From Leuctra nigra (taxonomy: Eukaryota > Arthropoda > Insecta > Plecoptera > Leuctridae): a stretch of DNA of 64,000 nt. The stretch's first letter is position 1. Each line of letters opens with the position of its first letter. The stretch spans positions 26,834,954 through 26,898,953 of the forward strand of contig OW203764.1 in assembly GCA_934045905.1 (NCBI GenBank), in the 5' to 3' direction. Of this stretch, positions 36,477-45,748 are shown piece after piece. The position numbers were made by a program, and so were the translations under genes. Under the pieces are notes generated by a model. That model had not been told where the DNA came from, made no database searches, and saw only the letters and a list, made by a program, of their open reading frames with translations.

Positions 36477-39400
36477 CTGGAAACATTAATTAATTTCATG
36501 ATTGTGAAATCACATGTGCTAATTTGGAATTGAAATATAATATTTTTTGACCTTGGGAGTTGGGATAATAAGCAGCTGGGGGGTCATTCACGAAACTTTT
36601 CCATAATCGGTGCTATTCCGGATTATCTTAACCTGCCTCTAATCCCCGTTAACACAAGATGGAAAATCGTATTCACAAAACATTTAGGCGCCGCCCTTGT
36701 GTTCAAGTTCAGTAGCCAATCAGAAACGTACAATTGGAAAAAATTTACTTGCCCGCAATGAGTGTATTGTTTTCACAAAGTTACGGAAGTCGTTGAAATG
36801 TTTCCGTCACATAATTTGAAGCTACTTCCGGTATCTAATTTACGAATAAACTAATGTTTTAAACTGTAAAATCATTATAAGAACACATAAAAACAAAGTA
36901 CATATGCTCTAATATGTTTGATGAAGAGTTCAAGAACAATTAAAATAAAAATCATCAATAATGCATGTCGATGGTCCAGTACAATACTGAGACATCTCCA
37001 AAATCATAGTTTTGAGAAAAATCGAATATAAGATTTCATTAAGATGACTCAGTAAAGAACTGGGACATTTACATAGGGTTATTTTACACGATGTAAAATA
37101 GATGATAGAGATACATCAGCGATCTCGTGGAGGCAAATGAAACTAAAAGATATCTCAGTACAGGACTGGATAGAGCTTGAAATTCTGAATCCAATGATAT
37201 ATAATTTCATTTTTCAATTTTTTTGAGATGTCTCAGTATTGAACTGGACCATCGATGTATTGTGAGAGTCGGTCGCTTTTAACCTACATACCCCCGATAA
37301 ACCGTGCTAAAACTACCCCATACCGGTTTTAGTGAATGTTAGATAAATCGCGTTCGTGAATCGGATTTTCTCAAGGTCAGCGCTAATCGGAGATAACCCA
37401 AGCTATCCATGCTTTGTGAATGAGGCCCCTGTGGATTACCATCAATAAGGCAGCATTTTATGGAATATATTAAAAAAATAAAAAGCGCCACAACTACTAC
37501 GTATTTCTCAACTACTCTCAACCACTAATAATAATAAGTAATTACTAATTAGTAGGTACCTACAAGCAAAATAGCAGGAGAAACAAAGAAGAAGTGCAAA
37601 GAAAATGTGATTTGTTTTCAATCACACGATTTGTTTTGATTTGCTTTATCTTAGGTTTGTTTATCACTTTTGAAGACCTGCTTAGGCAGTCATGTAACAG
37701 TGACCATGCACACAACATGTGTTCATTTAAAAAACAACCAGTTTGAGGTTTTCTGGTTTTTAAGGTGCAACAATCAAAGCCTCCTAACGTGGCCAATAGG
37801 AATTAGTTGTTAGTTGATAGAGAGAATTGACTATTTTTAAAACGAATGGTACAATTAGGTACATGTTATTGTGTGAGCTGATTAGTGATAGCAATGACTC
37901 TGTATGTGAGTCACTAAGTTTTGTGCCAAGTTATCTTATCTATAGAGTTCATGGAATTCTGAATGATATCTCTCTCACAATCAAGTTTAAACCAGAAATT
38001 AACTGTAAATAGCCAAATTTTAAAATTTTAACATTTACAAAATTATATGAAAGCCAAAATTAGTCACTTGTCATGACAATTTTCATGACACAAATGTAAA
38101 CTAGTAACTTGACGAATCAGCTAAGTGGCCAGTATTGTGAATGTTACGTAGTTCAGTTAGGTCGTTAAGTTTCCAACATGAAAGTATCTTCAAGCTTTGT
38201 AATGTAAAATACAATTTTACACACATACCTACATATACTACAAGTAAAAACCACCCTCTTCTTCATGCACTACTTATCTTCGTTTCATTCTCTTGACGTT
38301 CGACTGGAGCAATTTTGTTGAAAGAGTCTTTCATCTACGAAGAATTACATTAATCTAGCAACCACTGAAAGGGATGCATTGTATTTATACATTTGACTGT
38401 ATTGTGTTGTAAACTTGAATAGATGTTAATATCAATTGCTCTGCAAGTGGCAAAAAAATGTACTTCAGGAAAAGAAGCAAAAGTTAAACCGTCGACAAGA
38501 TTTTGTCTTCATTGTACATAGGTCTTTTTTGAAAATTGACGCATCATTCAAGATGCTCTTGTTGACAACAGATGAAAAGTCAAACAAACGATACATTTAC
38601 TGTTGAACAATAGAAGGGAACAAAGTGATAGTGCATGAAGAAGGTGGTTGTAAAAATAAAAGTAAGAAGCGTGGGAATTACTTACGTGTTAATTGCCGCT
38701 TGTCTGCCAGACAATAATGCCAATGATCACAGCTAAGATGATAGCAAGGCAAATTGCCAAGATACATTTCTTCTTGCGTATTTTGGTCTGCAAATCAAAA
38801 TGAAAAATCTGTGCTACTGTGTGCTAATAAAATAAAACGATTAGGTAAGCAATTCAATGCTACACTAGAAAACAATAAGATGAATGTGCAAAATAAAAAA
38901 CAGGTAACAAACTCTACACAGATTTTAGTCTCAAATGAAATTACGATCTAAACAATTTCTAATAGTCAAATGTAAGTGGTAGAATAATAACCTTATAGTT
39001 GCTAGCTTGGCGTAGTTGAGCCGTTCCTTCGCCGACGAATACCTCCGTCCTCTCGACGCTGGCCTCAATGCTGTCGACGACCTCGCCTTGCTCGTGGACC
39101 ATTGCTCCTAGCTCCTTAAAGATCTGGTTCACGTCACTGATGTCATTCTAGTGAGACAAGAAAACTCAATATTATATCCATCATGGCTGCACCATGACAA
39201 TGCTCCTTGAAGATCTGGTTCAGTCATGCATGAACAGCATATTCGTTTGAGTTCAGATGTACCCTGCAATAGTTATTTCATTATACGTATTACAGGATTT
39301 CATATTCCCTATCATAGGTACTCCTCTCATTAAATAATATAATAATAATATCGCGACCCTGCTTCCAACTATTGTCGGGTCAGGGGGTGGGATGATCCAC

Positions 39401-42400
39401 CAATGTTCTAGGCCACTTGTGTTCTCAGAGCCGACTTGCCAAGTCCGACACTCCACACTTCTTCAATCTCTTCTTCCAGTTCTTCAGCCTCCTCTCTTTC
39501 CACCAGCTCCCTCCATCTCTCTCTGTCTTCCCACCACTTCTCTGTTGTAATTACTCCCCAACACTCTCCTCTTTCTTCTGCAGCTGCCTCTATTCCGTTG
39601 ATCCATTTGGTTAAATGGTATTAAATAATATCTACTTTTATTCCTAGAATAGATCATATACTGCCGAATCTTTAAATACCTAATCCAATTCTAGGCAGCT
39701 AATCTATAACTTGAAAATTCCCATTTGGATGAACATTGGACCAAATCGAATTCGGGACGAAATCGAATACGGATATTTAAAGTTAAATAGCTGCCCTGGC
39801 CCCTGTTTTCCCTAGTTAAGTGCCTATTGTTTGTAATAAAACCTACCTCAAGTTGTCTGATTGACTGCTCTTGCTCTTCCAGCATCTGTATGTTGGCATC
39901 ATCCTGCATCTGCGCTTGCTGCTGCTGTCGGGGATCCTGTAGCTCGATCAACTGGTCCGCAAATCTACCCTCTAGAAGAGAGCAAAACATTCCATCACCT
40001 AGTTACACATTACACCTAGTTACACCTAGTTACACATTCTCATAGTGGTAAGTAAACACTAAGTATAAGTAAACACCTAGTTAAAACATTGAAGCCAGAT
40101 CTTTTAAAAACCTCGCAGGTAACTCTAATATTTTATAATTTATATCACTTATGAACCACAAATTAATGAAGGTTTGCAGAAGGCCATATTTACAGAACAG
40201 ATTTCTAATTAAATATTGATTCAACTGTTACCTCCGAATGGATCAGGTAATCCAGAGTTGAGTCGTTGCCGTTTCATCTGCTCCTTCTCCTTCTGTGCTG
40301 CTTTCCGTTGCGTGCCTTGGAAAGCGTTGAGAGCCGAAGTGAATTCGTCCGCAAGCCGCTCCTTCTGCATCTTCCATTGTCGCTGCTCTGATGTTGATAT
40401 TGGAGGCTGCAGGGTCGCCAACTCTTTCAAGTTGGAACTTGTGTCTTTGGCCAGCTGCTGCGTGTAATGCTGGATCTGATGACTGAAATCAGAGCATACC
40501 ACAGTTCAGTGCCACCATTTTAGTGTATGTATCAAAATGAGTCATCCAGTTTTAATGTTGAATACGAAACATCTGGGATTAACCGGCATCCATCCATGTA
40601 ACTTTCATCTCTCTGAATAGGTACCTATTTTAAATATGAAAATGAGAATTTCGTCAAAGTTTGAGCATTAATTATGTCATTTCCGGTTTATATCATTCAG
40701 AAATTATACCTAGTTTTGCTGACTTAATATCATTGAGATGACCATCTGAATCCACTGTCGCTGGTGTTAGTTCAAAAGGACCATAATTTTTTAGATACAT
40801 CACTATTGGTTTTAAAATGGAGACATTCGGTTTGATTGTTGATTCAACAGGGCATAGGGCGCTAACCCAAAGGATCTGGGTTCGTATCCCACTCGGGGTG
40901 CACGCTTTAATTTCGCAGGGACAGGCAAAGATGAATCCGCGCTAGCGCTATTCCCGTTCGCTAACCCAGGCCTCTTAACCCTCTTAGTGCCAGCATTATT
41001 TCCTGTATATATGCGAAGAATGCCAGGCCATATTTTCACAAATTGTTGAGTCACAGTAAAAAGTTGATATCTTTGCTTGTGCTCACCAAAACTGTTGATT
41101 TTTTTTTACATGGTGGTAAAAGTATAATGAGGACTTGGACAAAAATTTAGATCATGATTATTCTTATTGTACATGTTTCATTTTTTTATTTGGATTATAA
41201 AAAAAAATAAAAAATAAAAAAAAATTTTATTATGCCACAAATTTTGTAATGAATTTTTACCAACAAAGTGAATATATTTTTTAGATTTCCTGATATTTTC
41301 TCAACACTCATGATTAATTTCATATTTTTGTGATTAAAACTACAGAAGCTATGAAATAATGTATAAAATATATGCCAGCAAAAGTAGACGCCATTTTGAA
41401 TTGAAAAAATGTCATTTTGCGTCAAAATAGTAAGAAATCAGTACACTACCGCCACCAAACATTTTTTCAATAAACTACCACACTATTACCAACCCAGTCG
41501 ATCAAGCAGTTCAACATTCCAAAGACATTAAGAGGCGCGAGATTTAATTTAAAATTTAGCCGATATATCGGCCCTTGGCAAGTTTTGCACAAACTCTCAG
41601 AGCCGATATATCGGCTCTTGGCACTAAGAGGGTTAATTAAGCAAAATGAACTCACAGCTGATTTCGAAGTTCTTGGGAATCTTGAGGCGTACCGAGTTGA
41701 TTCACCATCCGCTGCATGGATGAGACTGAAAATAAATACATTAAATTCAGATCGAGACGAGACAGCTAGTTTGGTATATGGACATGTCAGGAGAATGGAG
41801 GAAGAGAGGTGGCCAAGAAGGATGTTGGGATGTAGCCTCCGTACAGATGGAAGTGTAGACGCCCGAGGAGCTCGTGGATGGATGGTGTTCAGAGGGCAAT
41901 GGAGGAAAGGGATTTGTAAGAGGGTGATTGGGAGGATAGAGATAACTGGAGGTTGAGATGCAAGAAATAGCAGCAGCTGTAAATCTTTGTAAAAAAAAAA
42001 AATCTATTTATTTAAATCACAATTAAAAAAATACTAAATTTTAAGGAAAACTGTCTACTTCTATTGCGACTTGCATAAAAAATGTGTTTTACCTGGCCTC
42101 TGATTCTATAACTCACTTTCAATTGCTGGCGAAATTGCAATCTGCATAAAGCATGGCAAAATCTCACTGCTAGCAGATTTGTTTACCTAGTACTACTTTG
42201 CAGTTATAGAATCAGGCCTCTGAGGTTTAAAAATAAAAAAATTACAAAAAAGGTAATAGGTACCTTGTTCCTACTATGACTTTCAACTGCAGTTGAAATC
42301 TCAATCGCAGTTGAAAACCAGTGTGAACTGAACGCGATCGAGTTCAACTGCAGTTGAAATCTCAATTTAGTTCTAGAAAGAATCGCGGTTGAAACTGTAG

Positions 42401-42720
42401 TGAGAACGGGGTATAAGGATGCTAGCTAATTGACAATTGAGTGTTATGTCTTGTCCTGAATGTCAAGCAAAACCAAAAAGATAATATCAGTACAGTTCTA
42501 CTACCAGATCAATATTTGTAGAATCCAGTTGTAATCTCTTTATGATTAATATTATTATTAAATTGATCATAGAACATGTAAATTGACTGTAAATTGCAAA
42601 TTTACCGTTTTGCGATATTTTCTGAATGCTGGTGCCGATCGTTTGAGCCACTTTTTGAAAATCCTTTTCTCTACCGGGACCTCCATTATGGTATGCAGAG
42701 AAACCATAATTCCCGTCCAT
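36384..42720 (-). CDS. STX7: Endosomal Qa-SNARE, syntaxin-7/12 type
   Basis: Common exons 42720-42606, 41725-41656, 40482-40232, 39971-39847 and 39147-38992 join in phase and give 239 residues. Two alternative last exons follow, 38787-38689 (total 271 residues) or 36476-36384 (269). Syntaxin 7/12 drives fusion of endosomes and late endosomes. The N-terminal Habc part contains LGTPQDSQELRNQL and HYTQQLAKDTSSN, typical of this group. The SNARE motif runs from about 175 to 235 with the zero-layer glutamine at Q207 (VHEQGEVVDSIEASVE). The start follows MDGNYGFSAYHNGG, and a splice acceptor just upstream of the ATG suggests a separate 5' UTR exon. I assign syntaxin 7/12 rather than 16 or 18 from the Habc and SNARE wording; 7 versus 12 cannot be decided. 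Confidence 0.93.
36578..37430. mobile_element. TIR element between the two syntaxin anchor exons
   Basis: The left end GGGGGGTCATTCACGAA pairs with the right end TTTGTGAATGAGGCCCC. The 853-bp body has repeated ACTGAGACATCTC-like words. It begins about 100 bp upstream of the acceptor of anchor exon b, so it lies within that alternative intron. Confidence 0.65.
38689..38787 (-). CDS. Alternative last exon (anchor a) of the syntaxin gene
   Basis: The acceptor TTTGCAG leads in phase 0 into TKIRKKKCILAICLAIIL and a hydrophobic segment ending VWQTSGN, then TAA: 32 residues. A consensus donor, CAC|GTAAGT, lies directly after the stop codon. The exon may therefore be an internal cassette whose inclusion supplies stop and anchor while splicing continues into a 3' UTR exon. 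Confidence 0.82.
   Translation of the reverse strand, partial: TKIRKKKCILAICLAIILAVIIGIIVWQTSGN
39355..39610 (-). mobile_element. LINE 3' fragment in syntaxin intron 4
   Basis: On the minus strand the region has the Glu/Lys-rich, GGAAGA-repeating character and the ending (CCACCCCCTGACCCGACAAT) of LINE 3' ends like those elsewhere in the window, but it is a more diverged copy. No complete frame remains. Confidence 0.55.
40845..40904 (+). repeat. tRNA-like segment
   Basis: The stretch includes TAGGGCGCTAACCCAAAGG and the B-box-like GGTTCGTATCCC. The arms are incomplete, so it is more likely a SINE head than a tRNA. It lies in syntaxin intron 2, just left of a TTAA-flanked element. Confidence 0.4.
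40979..41632. mobile_element. TTAA-flanked piggyBac-type MITE in syntaxin intron 2
   Basis: The ends CCCTCTTAGTGCCA and TGGCACTAAGAGGG are perfect 14-bp inverted repeats, each next to TTAA (40975-40978 and 41633-41636). CCC ends plus TTAA are the piggyBac signature. Near the right end are two GCCGATATATCGGC palindromes. The right end lies only about 23 bp from the exon 2 donor. There is no transposase. Confidence 0.9.
41735..42003 (+). mobile_element. LINE 3' fragment with poly(A) tail in syntaxin intron 1
   Basis: The plus frame reads GHVRRMEEERWPRRML, then GQWRKGICKRVIGR, the end of a LINE ORF2 of a family different from the 53.6-kb copy. It ends in a run of 12 or more A. It is antisense to syntaxin and begins about 10 bp from exon 2. 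Confidence 0.75.
42095..42222. mobile_element. Small MITE in syntaxin intron 1
   Basis: Inverted ends GATTCTATAAC and GTTATAGAATC, each next to GGCCTCTGA-like words, flank about 128 bp. Next to it (42,290-42,400) is a pair of TTCAACTGCAGTTGAAATCT palindromic blocks. Confidence 0.55.
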
Positions 42721-43234
42721 TTTCAGTAATGAAGTTGTTGACTTCCCGATTGCCTGGTACTAGAACTTAAAATCAGCTGAAACACAGATGTACACAAGTT
42801 AATCAGGTATGGAAGCGTTCAAGATCTATTACACAACAGAAATCACCATTAATCGAGGAGATGTTGTAAGCTGGAGCTGTGGTCGATTTGGCTCAAGCCG
42901 AGCTAATCCAAAGTGAAACCCACTGCTAGTACTTGCAAATTATTGAAAATATAATGTGTAGTGTTTGTGTTACAAGTTAGGTAGGTACTACTACACAAGT
43001 ACAACATTAGAGAATTGAATGTCAATAGCATTCAGATGATTAAAGGCCCAGATGACATAAAACAACACGATAAGGAAAATATGTAGTAGGTACCAACAAC
43101 CTAGAACTTTATTTCCGAATGAAAGGAAAATGTTTATCAATACAATTCATTTGTCTCCAGAAAACATTGTAACCTACTTGTAGGTACCTTCCTAACCTAA
43201 AAACATGACAGTTTTGTAAACCATTTCCTTTTCG

Positions 43235-43712
43235 TAGTGGCTAAAGTTCCGCCGGCGGAATTCATTGCTAGGAAATGTCTTCCGCCGCAAATGCATTGAT
43301 TGGCTAGAACTGGACACGTGATATTTGTGACGTCACCAACAGCTGTTCTCAAGTGTGTAGCAGTTAACAACGCATCCCAGCATGAGCAGTTTCGTAGTTC
43401 AGGCTGTAAGGCGTTTACCTGTGGTGCAAGGGTGCGCCGGTTCGAATCTGGTCGCCGACGTACTTCTTTATTTTGAAATTTTCACAAGTTTGAATTTTGT
43501 CTAACCATAGAGTTATTTTTTTGAAGTCCCAGCTTTAATGTTCGCACATTCGAATTTGTCTACCCATAGAGAGTTTTTTTATTCCTTAGGCTGCCCAGTA
43601 AAACGTATGCGCGCGCAATGTGTAAGTTGTCTAGCCAATCAACGCATTCGCGGCGGAAGACATTTTTCAGTAATGAATTCCGCCGGCGGAACTTTAGCCA
43701 CAGCGTTTCCTT
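43235..43712. mobile_element. Foldback element with a tRNA-headed repeat in its core
   Basis: Arms of about 70 bp are inverted copies: GTGGCTAAAGTTCCGCCGGC at the left and its complement at the right, followed inward by TCTTCCGCCGC and an ATTGGCTAG block. Between them lies a tRNA-headed segment (43,387-43,460) plus body that also occurs near 4.6-4.8 kb on the other strand. Confidence 0.8.
43387..43460 (+). repeat. tRNA-like head of a SINE-like repeat
   Basis: The A-box arm (TAGTTCAGGCTGTAAGG) and the B-box arm (GGTTCGAATCTGG) are in tRNA-like spacing. The same head with the same downstream body is found at 4732-4810 on the minus strand. Confidence 0.6.
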
Positions 43713-45533
43713 TTTAACTGAAATTAAATAAATGAAAAAAATATATTTCCAAGAACTGTCATGTTTTTAGTGTCTTGTCACAGCTTAGGTGCCTACAAAG
43801 GCTTCCTAATATAGACGCTCCGCGACAGAAATGTATGTTAATCAGGGTATGATGCTCCTTCAACTACAGGCATAGAAAGGTGTGGAACGTACACTACGGT
43901 AGGACCCAGAGGCGATTTCCGTTTACAAAATCTCCCACCCCCGCCAAGATTGCCACTAGCCGCTAATGCATTTTACATGGACAACTAGTGATGGCCTCAG
44001 CATGGGATATTGACTGTAAATATTATTGGAGACATGAAATAACAAGCGTCGTATGGGTAAAATGACATTGAGAAGTTGTGGACGTGGTTACCTCAGAGCA
44101 GCCAAAAAAATTGGAGCATATCAAGCACCCAGCACTGCTTACCTACCTACTGCAGTTGTTTGAAGAATACCTTTTGTAAAATTAACGTACATTTCTGGTA
44201 ACTTCACAAACTATGAGTGATAATAGGAACTGGCATATTGAGCTACAGCCAAGAGAATGAATGGCCTAGTACCTAGCCTTCCATCAATCATGGAATCTGT
44301 TGTTGGAAGGCATTACTATTGTTTGAAACGTCAATGCATATAGTGACACATAGAATACAAATTAATTAAAAGTGTTACAGTTACATATTATGTGATATTA
44401 GTTGAACAGATTCCCTTTATACAACGAGACCTTGCAGTGGGTGTAACAAGAATACTCCCACAGCCTATTGTTGATGTTTATTGACGAGCCCTTCACACTA
44501 CCTACTAACCTGTCGATTTAGAAAATTATTTCACAATGAAGCCTGGTTAATGAGACAATTCCTATGGTATCCTACCAAATCTAGGTAATTATATTATATT
44601 ATCAGCCTCAAGTACCTACCTACCTGTCAAACAACTCTTGTCAGTGTCATACGATTATTGATCATCGAAAACCAAAGTGTTCGCGCTACGGTTCGCGAAG
44701 ATAGTCCACTATATTTTACACGGCCTCCTTGCCTTCACTTCAAGGTTTTGGTTCCGGCGGGAGCATATAAAGGGGCCGTGATACTTTGACTGTTTGGCGG
44801 GAAATCTAATGAAAAATTAGGAAAGGAATACAGGGAATACCATGGGAATACGATGTTAGGTAAGATCGACGATCGAGGTGATTTTCAATTTGTAATTGAT
44901 TTTTAGATTAATTTTGCTGTACGCATCTAGTTTTGGTTCCATATAAAGGATTAAAATTTTTATTGAATTTTGTTTTCAGTCGATTTTATTTTTCACCATT
45001 GGTTTTGGTTTATTTGGTTCTGATATTCTGCAAACTTTCTTGTTATTGGTGTACATGCATCCCTCGACTGAAATTTATGCCATCAGAGGCTGAAATGTGT
45101 TGGTCTTTACCATATACACACATTGAATAGCACGTCCGAGTATGATTAGTCTCAGATATTCTGGATTGTTGGCAAGAATTATTCTCATGTGAAAGCTGAA
45201 ATTTTAACTCCAACAAGTGTATTTTTAAATTGATATTATAATCAATTATTACCAATCAATTAATTAATTTCTAGACCAGCTCATTGGGTATAGGTAGGTA
45301 TAGATATCAAGAGGAGGTAATGAAGATAAACAATTCATAGTATTCTGTAATAAGTTAATAATTTAATAGAAAGAAACATAATTATGTACTATATAAAATA
45401 AAACAACACCTTGTTGTCCAAGCTTCCCTTCAGATCTTTTTTCACCAATATAAAATGAAGTTCAAAAGAGCACTGAAATATTAAACTTTTACAACATAGC
45501 AGAAAAAAGTGCTGAAAAATGAAGAACTTGAAA

Positions 45534-45719
45534 GACACTAGGTTTGTTTGTCGGGGTGTTCTAACCTGCTCGGAGCAGGCGGAAGTATGTCACTGAATAT
45601 GTTAGGTGCATGAATTACGAATCAAAACTCGACGGATAGGTATAAGTAAACTTTTCCGTGACGACTTTCGGTGTGTGCCGAACAGATTAGAACACCCCGA
45701 CGAACAGACCTAAAGTGTC
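45534..45719. mobile_element. MITE just 3' of the adenylate cyclase stop codon
   Basis: The ends GACACTAGGTTTGTTTGTCG and its diverged complement (CGACGAACAGACCTAAAGTGTC region) enclose 186 bp; the arms continue into GGGGTGTTCTAA and TTAGAACACCCC. It lies about 30 bp after the cyclase stop, so it is probably in the 3' UTR. Confidence 0.75.
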
Positions 45720-45748
45720 ACATAACCAGTAACCACTGGTTTAGTGTT

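Larger units (their letters stand above)
42780..45530. other. Spacer between syntaxin and adenylate cyclase
   Basis: I see no conserved exon here. The region holds the foldback at 43,235-43,712 and TAGGTACCTAC-type simple sequence. A TATA-like CATATAAAGG stands at about 44,764, after a GC-rich patch, but it cannot be tied to a transcript. Confidence 0.5.

Noticed and set aside
43387..43460. Functional tRNA gene
   Set aside because: A and B boxes are present, but the acceptor stem does not pair cleanly and the same head-plus-body unit is found elsewhere, so a tRNA-derived repeat is the better call.
44755..44775. TATA box for syntaxin or another gene
   Set aside because: The word is TATA-like but it is 2 kb from the first syntaxin coding exon, with no supporting start site or exon.
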